From assembly GCA_947381965.1 (NCBI GenBank), contig CANCXX010000017.1, positions 1 to 64,000 of the forward strand: a DNA stretch of 64,000 nt, given 5' to 3'. Of this stretch, positions 36,292 to 44,060 are shown piece after piece. The first letter of the stretch is position 1, and each line of letters opens with the position of its first letter. The notes beneath the pieces were generated by a model. The model was given only the letters and a program-made list of their open reading frames with translations. It had not been told where the DNA came from and searched no databases. The DNA comes from an uncultured bacterium (GTDB taxonomy: Bacteria > Bacillota > Clostridia > Lachnospirales > Lachnospiraceae). Made by a program: the position numbers and the translations under genes.

Positions 36292-37482
36292 TTATTTGAC
36301 TTCAGGAAATAAGAGCTGCATCATCTGGCAGATGCGGTGTACATAAGTGTGCTGTGCTTTTACCTTTTGAAATCCATTATTGGCAATTTCGCACCTGATA
36401 TCCTCATGGGAAAGATAATAGGAAATCTTCTCCTTAAGCTCGCCTATGGACTCATAACAGTCTAATTCTTGTCCGATTGTAAAATATTCGGGTATTTCAC
36501 TTTGGTAGTTGGATAATAGAAAGCCTCCACAGCCAAGCACATCCCAAATGCGCTGGGACAGGCCGCTTTGAATGGGACGCATGGTAATATTCAGATTAAT
36601 TTTACTATAGTAAAAGACCTTTGGCATTTCCACATGAGTGGACACACCTCCCCTGTACCGGATACCTGGGACATTGTTCAGGTCTGAAGTATCAGTCCGT
36701 GTATACAGATTTACCGGAAAATATTCGCCCAATTCTTTAAGGGTGCGGATTCGTTCCAGATAGGAAGCCTGCATCCCAAGATAATAATTGGCTGTGGTGT
36801 AAGCAGCAGTATCGGAAAAACTGTCTTCCAGCTGGTAAAAGTCAGGATCAGCGCCGCGGATTGCATTAATTAAAGAATCAGGCACAGCCTCTTCCAGAAA
36901 AAAGAATCCGGGAACCTTCAACTGTGCTTCAACCATTCCGCTAATAAGCCCCATGTGGTAAGAATCCAGTGTCAGATGAGCAAGTGGGGACTTTTCTTTA
37001 TATAAGGAACCAACAAAAGAAATATCACAGGAAAACCGTTGTCTGTCCTCCTGGGAGGGGTGGGAAAGGGTCTGTTCCCATCTTTCCGTATTGACAGCCA
37101 GGGGAAGATAAAAGATGTTGTCAGGGTTTTCCGGGTAAAATCTTTGAAACTGCATATAATCAAACAGAAAAATACGGTTATATTTATTTCTTATAGATAC
37201 AGAAAACAACTCCAAAACAGGGCAGTCCACGCTTAAGGATACATACAGAATATGCAGCCTTTCGCAGATTTCGGATATATAAGGGAAAAAATTAACGCTG
37301 AATACAAAAGCAGTCTGGTGAGTCAAAATAAGTTCGCTTAAATGCCTGATACGGTCTTTCGGGGCAATGGACTTTGTCCGGATTTCTGAGGTATCCTCAA
37401 TGACATTGATGCCGCAGAAGCGGAAAGCCTCCAAAATATCAGGTTCACAGATGCTCCCATAGCGGTGAAAAATAATTTCCAT
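36292..37482 (-). CDS. CgeB/DUF3880-like glycosyltransferase beside flagellin
   Basis: This 396-aa protein resembles GT-B glycosyltransferases of the CgeB type. The N-terminal half is 'MEIIFHRYGSICEPDILEAF'. The C-terminal half has 'SKINLNITMRPIQSGLSQRI', 'WDVLGCGGFLLSNYQSEIPE' and 'YFTIGQELDCYESIGELKEK', which is the usual nucleotide-sugar-binding end. It has no membrane segment. The start is ATG 37482 with AGGAGG on the minus strand; an in-frame start 39 nt upstream is less likely. It is divergent from the flagellin gene, so flagellin glycosylation is the obvious guess. Donor and acceptor are unknown. Confidence 0.8.
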   Translation of the reverse strand: MEIIFHRYGSICEPDILEAFRFCGINVIEDTSEIRTKSIAPKDRIRHLSELILTHQTAFVFSVNFFPYISEICERLHILYVSLSVDCPVLELFSVSIRNKYNRIFLFDYMQFQRFYPENPDNIFYLPLAVNTERWEQTLSHPSQEDRQRFSCDISFVGSLYKEKSPLAHLTLDSYHMGLISGMVEAQLKVPGFFFLEEAVPDSLINAIRGADPDFYQLEDSFSDTAAYTTANYYLGMQASYLERIRTLKELGEYFPVNLYTRTDTSDLNNVPGIRYRGGVSTHVEMPKVFYYSKINLNITMRPIQSGLSQRIWDVLGCGGFLLSNYQSEIPEYFTIGQELDCYESIGELKEKISYYLSHEDIRCEIANNGFQKVKAQHTYVHRICQMMQLLFPEVK

Positions 37483-37575
37483 AAACAGAACCTCCTGTAT
37501 TAAATATGACCTTATCAGCATATCACAGACAGAAAAAAAACCAAAGAAAAAAACAAAAAAATTTCAAATCAGGTA

Positions 37576-37602
37576 TAAAGTATTGTAAAAAGCCTCCGAT
37601 AT
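37576..37602 (+). promoter_or_regulatory. Sigma-28 promoter of the flagellin gene
   Basis: TAAAGTAT (37576-37583), 11 nt, TCCGATAT (37595-37602). The transcript would have a leader of about 150 nt before the flagellin ATG. Confidence 0.9.
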
Positions 37603-37725
37603 ATTATACAAGTAAAGGGAAGAGAAATTATTACTCTTCATAAATTACTTAAAAAGAAAATTCGCAGTTGTTTTTGGGTGCGTACGAACTCAAAAATAAA
37701 ATTGCACAAAAACCAAAACGTGCGC

Positions 37726-37753
37726 AGGGAAGCGGCGTTAAATTCAAGGAGGA
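37726..37753 (+). promoter_or_regulatory. Candidate CsrA-binding sites in the flagellin leader
   Basis: Two GGA-containing sites are present: AGGGA at 37726-37730, which can be shown in a small CGC/GCG loop, and AAGGAGGA at 37746-37753, which is the Shine-Dalgarno sequence itself. This is the two-site layout by which CsrA blocks flagellin translation in Bacillus subtilis. csrA and fliW are in this window. Confidence 0.55.
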
Positions 37754-37760
37754 ATATATT

Positions 37761-38675
37761 ATGGTAGTACAACACAATCTTACAGCAATGAACTCTAACA
37801 GAATGTTAGGCGTAAACACAAGCTCACAGGCAAAGACAACAGAGAAGTTATCCTCTGGCTACAAGATCAACCGTGCAGCTGACGATGCGGCAGGTCTTTC
37901 CATTTCAGAAAAAATGAGAAGACAGATTAGAGGTCTTACACAGGCTTCTGCAAATGCACAGGATGGTATCTCCTGCGTACAGACAGCTGAAGGCGCTCTC
38001 AATGAAGTTCATGATATGTTACAGCGTATGAATGAACTGGCAGTTAAGGGTGAAACCGGAACACTGGCATCTGTTGACCGTTCTTACATCCAGGCTGAAA
38101 TTAAACAGCTGATGACAGAAATCGACCGTGTAGCTTCTACAACTACATTTAATGAGCAGAACCTGTTAGATGGTACCTTCACAGGAAAAGGTCTTCAGGT
38201 TGGCGCAGAAGCAGGTCAGCACATTAACGTTACTATTGAAGCTATGAGCATGACAGGACTGGTTGCAAAAGCTGATAAGGCAAATGGTGGAAAAGGCGCT
38301 ATTTCCGGTTCTACTACAGTTAAAGACAATCAGGCAGTTGTTGATAAGTTCAAAGGCTATAAGGCTGATACTGAATCAACCTATGCTAAATCTACAGATT
38401 TCGCAAGCTTGAATGCTTTCGTTAAGAGCGCATTACAGACAGTTTCCCAGCAGCGTTCCGACCTTGGTGCTGTTCAGAACCGTCTTGAGCACACAATTGC
38501 TAACTTGGATAACGTAGTTGAGAACACCACAGCAGCTGAATCCAGAATCCGTGATACAGATATGGCTACAACAATGGTTAAGTATGCTAACAATAACATT
38601 CTTGCTCAGGCAGGTCAGGCTATGTTGGCACAGGCTAACCAGGTTAACCAGGGTGTACTTTCCTTACTTGGCTAA
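37761..38675 (+). CDS. fliC: Flagellin
   Basis: This 304-aa filament protein has N-terminal 'MVVQHNLTAMNSNRMLGVNT', 'KTTEKLSSGYKINRAADDAA' and 'GLSISEKMRRQIRGLTQASA'. The C-terminal domain ends 'MLAQANQVNQGVLSLLG'. The variable centre is short, about 110 residues (roughly 165-235 most variable), so the filament surface is small and any surface display would depend on modification. The start is ATG 37761 after AAGGAGGA. Codon choice is distinct from neighbours (many GCT, GTT, TCT, AAC), as expected of a very highly expressed gene. It is monocistronic, between a sigma-28 promoter and a strong terminator. Confidence 0.97.
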   Translation: MVVQHNLTAMNSNRMLGVNTSSQAKTTEKLSSGYKINRAADDAAGLSISEKMRRQIRGLTQASANAQDGISCVQTAEGALNEVHDMLQRMNELAVKGETGTLASVDRSYIQAEIKQLMTEIDRVASTTTFNEQNLLDGTFTGKGLQVGAEAGQHINVTIEAMSMTGLVAKADKANGGKGAISGSTTVKDNQAVVDKFKGYKADTESTYAKSTDFASLNAFVKSALQTVSQQRSDLGAVQNRLEHTIANLDNVVENTTAAESRIRDTDMATTMVKYANNNILAQAGQAMLAQANQVNQGVLSLLG

Positions 38676-38710
38676 TTGGCGTAAGGCATTGCATAATAAG
38701 AAAACTACCG

Positions 38711-38740
38711 AAAAGGGATTGGTTTACCAATCCCTTTTTA
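38711..38740 (+). terminator. Rho-independent terminator of flagellin
   Basis: A 12-bp perfect stem (38711-38722 with 38727-38738) with a 4-nt loop merges into a T-run. Confidence 0.9.
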
Positions 38741-38768
38741 CTTTGGTAATAAGCTTTCAGAGAAAAAC

Positions 38769-38806
38769 TAAAAAAGGAAGGTTATCACATGGAATAACCT
38801 TCCTTT
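38769..38806 (-). terminator. Minus-strand terminator of the GT2 operon
   Basis: A 13-bp perfect stem (38773-38785 with 38794-38806) is preceded on the + strand by A residues that read as a T-run on the minus strand. It lies just beyond the stop of the minus-strand glycosyltransferase gene and faces the flagellin terminator. Confidence 0.8.
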
Positions 38807-38816
38807 CAGACAGGTT

Positions 38817-39884
38817 TTAAATAGGCTCACCTAAAGCGTCCAGCTCCTTCAGTGCAGGAGCATAGTTTCCACAAAGCCGGAAGTATTTTACAGCCATTTC
38901 ATTTTCTCCGGCCTGTTTTAGAATGCATCCGATTTTGTAATTAGGAAGAAAGCTATTTGCGCCAGGGAGACGTGAGGTGTCAAAGGCCGCAGCCTTCAAG
39001 AACTCGTCCAGCGCATCTTCATACAATCCATTTTCCAGATAAATCAATCCCATGACATACACAAAGTCAGCAGTAGTGGCAAATACATCATATTTATCAC
39101 GCAGAGCAAGCGCTTTTTCCTTCTGACGTGTTTCAATCAGGGAATATGCGTATTCCACTGCCATAACGTTTATATAATTAAGTTGAGGATTTAAATCAAA
39201 TTCAAATACCCTTTCATAAAAGAAGCATGCCTTTGGATAATCATTTATATTGTAATAAGTTCTCCCAATCTGAAAATAAACATATGGATTGTCAGGCTCC
39301 TTTTCCAGCTGTGAAAACAACATTTTCAGATTACGCTGTACCTTTTCATAACGCTCCCTGTCGGACATGCAGTATCCATCATGACCGATAACCGTCTTGA
39401 GAAGAAAGCTTTCAAACTCAAATGCGTGTTTCGGAGTCAGCTGCTCATGAATCATGCCTGTATAATGGTACATTTTGCGGGAAAAGAACCTTTCTGTACG
39501 GTCGGTATACATAACGGGGTCTTCGGGCGTATTGGTAATGTTTTGTCTCTTTACGGTTCCCACAGCGTTGGAAAGATTTTTGCGGAAGTAATCCAATTCT
39601 TCCAAATCAATTGACTCAATCCATTCATCACAGTCTATCATAAAAATCCAGTTATTGGAGGCCATCCGCAGAGAGTAATTTCTTGCTGCACTAAAGTCAT
39701 TTGTCCATGCAAAATCATATATGCAGTCAGTATACTTTGATGCAATCACCTTTGTCATATCTGTGGAACCGGTATCTACCACTACAATTTCAAATCCATA
39801 GGGGGCAAGGGAAGACAGGCAGCGGTCAATGCGGCTTTCCTCATCTTTAGCAATAATACACACGGAAATTGGTATTTTGGACAT
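38817..39884 (-). CDS. GT2 glycosyltransferase with TPR-like tail (SunS-type), copy 1
   Basis: This 355-aa protein has a GT-A fold: 'ISVCIIAKDEESRIDRCLSS', 'IVVVDTGSTDMTKVIASKYT' and the metal-binding 'MIDCDEWIE'. From about residue 210 a TPR-like helical array follows ('NPYVYFQIGRTYYNINDYPK', 'FVYVMGLIYLENGLYEDALD'). This architecture occurs in peptide and flagellin O- or S-glycosyltransferases such as the enzyme next to C. difficile fliC. The start is ATG 39884 with AGAGGAGA upstream. A close paralogue lies immediately upstream in the same operon. Flagellin is the probable acceptor. Confidence 0.85.
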   Translation of the reverse strand: MSKIPISVCIIAKDEESRIDRCLSSLAPYGFEIVVVDTGSTDMTKVIASKYTDCIYDFAWTNDFSAARNYSLRMASNNWIFMIDCDEWIESIDLEELDYFRKNLSNAVGTVKRQNITNTPEDPVMYTDRTERFFSRKMYHYTGMIHEQLTPKHAFEFESFLLKTVIGHDGYCMSDRERYEKVQRNLKMLFSQLEKEPDNPYVYFQIGRTYYNINDYPKACFFYERVFEFDLNPQLNYINVMAVEYAYSLIETRQKEKALALRDKYDVFATTADFVYVMGLIYLENGLYEDALDEFLKAAAFDTSRLPGANSFLPNYKIGCILKQAGENEMAVKYFRLCGNYAPALKELDALGEPI

Positions 39885-39945
39885 GGGACTCTCCTCTAAA
39901 AAAGTATTTATATGGTTAACTATAATATGGAAATTTTCGAAACGG

Positions 39946-41028
39946 TCATTTGCGTAATTTGGCAAGACGGTCCAACGCCGGTTTAAAATTTCCACATTTT
40001 CGGTAAAGGGTAACGGCAGTGTCAATATCACCTAACACCTCATTAATACATCCCATATTAAAGGTGGGAATGAAAGTATTGGCGCCGGCCACATGAGCTT
40101 CTTCAAAGGTGGTTGCCTTTAAAAATTCTTTCATTGCCTGTACAACCTGTCCGTTTCTTAAATAAATAAGTCCCATCAGACAGACAAAATCAGCGGAAAA
40201 AGAAAATTCATCATATATATTTTGAAACTGCAGGGCCTCGTCATACCGTTCCAGATGCAGGAGTGCATAACCGTAGCCAATTACCATCATCTGTACATAC
40301 TCTGCACGGGGGTCAACATCATATTCCAGACCTTTTCCATAATAATAGCAGGCTTTATTATCATCATGAAGCATATTGTAAGATTGACCTATCTGAAAAT
40401 ACAGATAAGGGTCATCAGGATTTTCCTCCAGCATCTTAAAAAGAAGCTCATTATTGCGTTCTGCTTTTTGAGCAAGCTGTTCTGCAGTGCCCGTATAGCC
40501 ACAATGCTCTGCGGTAATGGAAAGCTCCACTCGCATAAAGGGCTGCCCGTTTAAGGCCCTCACATGTTCGTGGATAATCGCCTCATAATGATAAAGCTTC
40601 CGGTTAAAGAAACGTTCTACCTGGTCAGTATATATACTGTCAGTACCATTCATCTCATAATGGTTCCGGCGGTTAATCATACCAACACAGTTGGGATATT
40701 GGGACATCATCCGGGAAAAAGTTTTTATATCTATATCTGTTATGTATTCGTCACAGTCAAGAACCAAAATCCAGTCATAGGAAGCACAGTTTAAAGAATA
40801 GTTTCTTGCTGCACTAAAGTCGTTTACCCACTTAAAATGAAATATTTTGTCCGTGTATTTCCGGGCAATGGCAACTGTCTGATCTACAGAACCGGTATCT
40901 ACAATTACGATCTCATATGGATAGTTTTGCATGTGCTTTTTGATAGATGAAAGAAAAGTATCCATATGCTTTTCTTCATTTTTGGCTATAATGCAGATGG
41001 AAATGGGGGTCATGAATTGTTCTTTCAT
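39946..41028 (-). CDS. GT2 glycosyltransferase with TPR-like tail (SunS-type), copy 2
   Basis: This 360-aa paralogue of the previous gene has 'ISICIIAKNEEKHMDTFLSS', 'IVIVDTGSVDQTVAIARKYT', 'WVNDFSAARNYSLNCASYDW' and 'LDCDEYITD', then the TPR-like region 'DPYLYFQIGQSYNMLHDDNK'. The two genes share a common layout along their whole length and arose by tandem duplication. The start is ATG 41028 after AGAGAGG; another ATG five codons in is possible. No sigma-28-like site is visible upstream on this strand. The two enzymes might add successive sugars to flagellin. Confidence 0.85.
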   Translation of the reverse strand: MKEQFMTPISICIIAKNEEKHMDTFLSSIKKHMQNYPYEIVIVDTGSVDQTVAIARKYTDKIFHFKWVNDFSAARNYSLNCASYDWILVLDCDEYITDIDIKTFSRMMSQYPNCVGMINRRNHYEMNGTDSIYTDQVERFFNRKLYHYEAIIHEHVRALNGQPFMRVELSITAEHCGYTGTAEQLAQKAERNNELLFKMLEENPDDPYLYFQIGQSYNMLHDDNKACYYYGKGLEYDVDPRAEYVQMMVIGYGYALLHLERYDEALQFQNIYDEFSFSADFVCLMGLIYLRNGQVVQAMKEFLKATTFEEAHVAGANTFIPTFNMGCINEVLGDIDTAVTLYRKCGNFKPALDRLAKLRK

Positions 41029-41389
41029 TGTTTGCTTTGCCTCTCTGCCTGTTTTGACTAAAAAATTGTATTTAATAATTACAGACCTGATATGGATTAA
41101 GTATAGCATATTCTATGGCGGATTGCTATGTATAAATAAAATTGATAAGCCACAAGATTTAATTTTCATTGACTTTAAAATTCAAAAAATTATGGTTTTG
41201 ATCAAAAGAATGTAAAATACAATATTATTTGCCAATGATACAAATTTTTTGAAGAGGCATATTAAGAATATAAATACAGAGAGCTTGTATAAAGGTATAA
41301 GTACCGAAAATTTTTAACCTATATACTCTACTAATTGACTTTTGATGATAGATATTCTATGATATGAAAAAGATATTTACGAAAACCAG
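41029..41389. other. AT-rich intergenic region with nothing recognised
   Basis: This stretch lies between the divergent glycosyltransferase operon and the phosphoesterase gene. It is very AT-rich. I see no gene, no sigma-28 site and no convincing terminator. It probably holds the promoters of both flanking units. Confidence 0.5.
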
Positions 41390-41521
41390 ATGGGCGTTCA
41401 ATTTAAAACCCTAAAAGATGAGATTAGACGCACAGAGGAAGTCATAAGGGGAGAAATTCAAGAAAACGATACGGCAATAAGAAATGAGCTCAGCAGCTTA
41501 CGAGAAGAAGTTGAAAAGTGA
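41390..41521 (+). CDS. Short coiled-coil frame, possible remnant
   Basis: A 43-codon frame encodes a charged helix ('TLKDEIRRTEEVIRGEIQEN', 'NELSSLREEVEK') with coiled-coil heptads. It ends by overlapping a GTG (41518) that is in frame with the next gene. There is no clear Shine-Dalgarno sequence. It may be the tail of a lost gene. No family recognised. Confidence 0.3.
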   Translation: MGVQFKTLKDEIRRTEEVIRGEIQENDTAIRNELSSLREEVEK

Positions 41522-41577
41522 TTGACAATAAGTTAAATAAATTATGTTTTATAAGTAGAGGTGATCGTGAAAAATTT

Positions 41578-43641
41578 ATGGAATATATAAAGTTAAGGAT
41601 AGGATATCGTACTGCACTTTATGATGGAACATTAGTACCAGAGTCTCCAAGGCATATGGCAACAGAAAAATTTTATCATGCGATGGCAGGAAGTTGGTTG
41701 CATTTGTGCGAAAAGGAATATTTGTTTGCTCCAGCAATTTTTAGTCTGGAAAGGAATCCTGAGTATATCTATACTTACAGCTATGCAAAGGAGGAAAACT
41801 GGTCAACATATACACAGAATTTGACACCAGACTCTTATCAGTTGGAGGACTATATTTTTGAGAAAGAGTGTTATTTCAGAGTATGTGTGCGAAGGAGAGA
41901 TGGCAATGAGTTGGGAGAAGATGATTCCATAAAATCTTCAAGGCTTGTGCAATTCTATCATGAAGAGCCTGAATATCATGAAAAGACATATTTTCAGAGA
42001 GAAGTAGATAGAACGATAGAATCAATCCACAGCTATACAACATCTAATATGATGAAATTATGTATTCTTGCAGATACTCATGTAACTATAAATGGAACCT
42101 GGCTAGATACAGTTTCAAATATTCAAAAAGTTGCAGGTAGAGTTGGATATAATGGAATTATTCATTTAGGAGATTTGACAGATGGGATGGTATCTAAAGA
42201 ATTAACCACAGAATATGTAAATAACATTATTAATGATCTGGAAAAATGTGGTGTGCCTGTATACATCACACCAGGCAACCATGATTGGAATTACTTCTAC
42301 AATAATGATACATTTAGTTGGGAAGAAATGAATAATCTATATCATATGCGGGGAGAGGGATTAGATTATTATGTGGACTTGCCATCTTATTTTGTGAGAA
42401 TGATATTTCTCTCATCTTTTGAGGATAGCAGGCCAATTCGATATGGGTATACAAGAGAACAGATTACATGGTTAAAGGAAACTTTAAATTGTGCACCGGC
42501 TGGAACAAAGTTTTTAGTTTTTTCTCATGATGCACCGTTAGCAAAGCTTGACTACTGGAGCTTTCTGATACAGAATGGAGAAGAACTGCTTGATGTATTA
42601 GAAACATATAATGCAAAGGAAGAGTACCAGATTATAGGTCTTTTTTATGGGCATACACATGCTGATTATATGTTTGAAGAGTGCAGCTTTCCTGTTGTGT
42701 CAGTGGGATGTGCCAAGCTGGAATATTTTATAGATAAGAAACCGGAAAATGCAGTCATATATGAGAGAAAAGCGGGAACAGCAAGTCAGGATTTATGGGA
42801 CAGCCTTCTTATTGATTTCAATAAACAAAAGTTGAAGTTAGTACGGTTTGGTGCAGGTAAGGACAGAGAAGTCTCTTTTGCTAAAAAGAAAAGCACATAT
42901 AAGAAAATTATTCGACAGAAGAGAATGGGCAGGAAAACAAAAATATGGGCACACAGGGGAGCAAGTGGTCGTGCACCGGAAAATACCCTGCCTGCTTTTG
43001 AACTGGCCTGGCAGCTTGGAGCAGATGGGATTGAGCTTGACGTACAATTGACTAGGGATGGGGTACCTGTTGTAATTCATGATGAGACAGTGAATCGGGT
43101 TAGCGACAGGACAGGATGGGTGAAAGATTATGATTTTGATGAAATCAGGAAGCTGAACGTAAATAAGAATTTTTCGGCCTATGGAAAAGTAGTAATTCCT
43201 TCTCTGGAAGAAGTTTATGATTTCCTGAGAACAACAGATTTGACAGTAAATTTGGAGCTAAAAAATAGTGTTGTATTTTATGAGCAGCTGGAAGAAAAGG
43301 TTTTACAGCTGGCTAAGGAAAAAGGCATTGCTGATAGGATAATATATTCTTCTTTTAACCATTATTCTATGCAAAGAGTAAAAGAGTTAGAGCCAGAAGC
43401 GAAAATTGCTTTTCTTTATTCAAACGGGATATTAGATATTGCAGAGTATGCGGAAAAATATAACGCTTTTGCAGTGCATCCTTCTATAAAAAATACTGAA
43501 TATCCTGATATGCTTAGTGAATGTCAAAAAAGAGGTATTCGAGTGCATGTGTGGACGGTAAATGAGAGAAAAGACATTGACAGAATGCAGAAACTTGGGG
43601 TGGACGCAGTTATTACAAACTATGTAGAGAGATGTGTGTAA
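41578..43641 (+). CDS. Metallophosphoesterase fused to glycerophosphodiester phosphodiesterase (GDPD)
   Basis: This 687-aa protein joins two hydrolases. Residues 1-155 form an unrecognised N-terminal domain. Residues of about 158-400 are a calcineurin-like metallophosphoesterase with 'LADTH', 'LGDLTDG', 'PGNHDWN', 'FSHDAP' and 'FYGHTHADY'. Residues of about 455-687 are a GDPD barrel with the catalytic 'AHRGASGRAPENT', 'GIELDVQLTRDGVPVVIHDE' and 'VHVWTVNERKD'. There is no signal peptide, so it is cytoplasmic. GDPD enzymes cleave glycerophosphodiesters and the first domain could remove a phosphomonoester. ATG 41578 with AGAGGTGAT is preferred; in-frame GTG 41518 adds 20 residues. Context points to recycling or trimming of phospho-linked surface molecules. 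Confidence 0.88.
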   Translation: MEYIKLRIGYRTALYDGTLVPESPRHMATEKFYHAMAGSWLHLCEKEYLFAPAIFSLERNPEYIYTYSYAKEENWSTYTQNLTPDSYQLEDYIFEKECYFRVCVRRRDGNELGEDDSIKSSRLVQFYHEEPEYHEKTYFQREVDRTIESIHSYTTSNMMKLCILADTHVTINGTWLDTVSNIQKVAGRVGYNGIIHLGDLTDGMVSKELTTEYVNNIINDLEKCGVPVYITPGNHDWNYFYNNDTFSWEEMNNLYHMRGEGLDYYVDLPSYFVRMIFLSSFEDSRPIRYGYTREQITWLKETLNCAPAGTKFLVFSHDAPLAKLDYWSFLIQNGEELLDVLETYNAKEEYQIIGLFYGHTHADYMFEECSFPVVSVGCAKLEYFIDKKPENAVIYERKAGTASQDLWDSLLIDFNKQKLKLVRFGAGKDREVSFAKKKSTYKKIIRQKRMGRKTKIWAHRGASGRAPENTLPAFELAWQLGADGIELDVQLTRDGVPVVIHDETVNRVSDRTGWVKDYDFDEIRKLNVNKNFSAYGKVVIPSLEEVYDFLRTTDLTVNLELKNSVVFYEQLEEKVLQLAKEKGIADRIIYSSFNHYSMQRVKELEPEAKIAFLYSNGILDIAEYAEKYNAFAVHPSIKNTEYPDMLSECQKRGIRVHVWTVNERKDIDRMQKLGVDAVITNYVERCV

Positions 43642-43744
43642 AAATTGATATTTTATTTCAGCTCCAAAAAGAAGAGAAGCAATAATCTTTTAGGAAAAAT
43701 AAGTGATGGTAATCTTTTCATAATAAAAATAGAGGAAGATAGGG

Positions 43745-43771
43745 TAAATTAATTATAAAATATGCCGATAC
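43745..43771 (+). promoter_or_regulatory. Sigma-28-like promoter upstream of the glycan cluster
   Basis: TAAATTAA (43745-43752), exactly 11 nt, GCCGATAC (43764-43771). The -10 matches the sigma-28 consensus GCCGATAA in seven of eight positions, and the geometry equals that of the three flagellar promoters in this window. The first downstream gene begins 289 nt later at 44061. Confidence 0.7.
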
Positions 43772-43883
43772 TATAAAATAAGTGAATTGGTTTCAGGGAA
43801 GAATCAAGGAAAGTTTCAGAATGATATTCTGGCTGAAATTTATATATTGCATGGATGCAGAAATAGAGAAGAAAATGTTTGTG

Positions 43884-43918
43884 GTCCATTGCAGAAAAAT
43901 TGCAGTGGACTTTTTATT
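43884..43918 (+). terminator. Terminator-like hairpin in the leader of the glycan cluster
   Basis: A 10-bp stem (43884-43893 with 43901-43910, one G-T pair) with a 7-nt loop is followed by TTTTTATTT. It lies between the sigma-28-like promoter and the first gene. It is therefore either the end of an upstream transcript or an attenuator. A 61-codon frame across it is not considered coding. Confidence 0.65.
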
Positions 43919-44002
43919 TGATAGAAAATATGTTATTAGGGAATTACACGGTAAGTAGGGGAAAATTATTTTCTTGGCAAAGAAGAAAAGGTAGTGTATG
44001 GA

Positions 44003-44031
44003 TTAAAAGTGTATATATCTTATTATATAAT
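44003..44031 (+). promoter_or_regulatory. Candidate sigma-A promoter close to the glycan cluster
   Basis: TTAAAA (44003-44008), 17 nt, TATAAT (44026-44031). The -10 is perfect but the -35 is weak. It lies after the hairpin and 30 nt before the gene, so it could drive the cluster independently of sigma-28. Confidence 0.4.
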
Positions 44032-44060
44032 TCGCGTATTTGTGAGAAGAGGGCAGGCAA

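Noticed and set aside
41280-41315. Sigma-28 promoter before the phosphoesterase gene
   Set aside because: TAAAGG and ACCGAAAA occur near each other, but the spacing is far from 11 nt.
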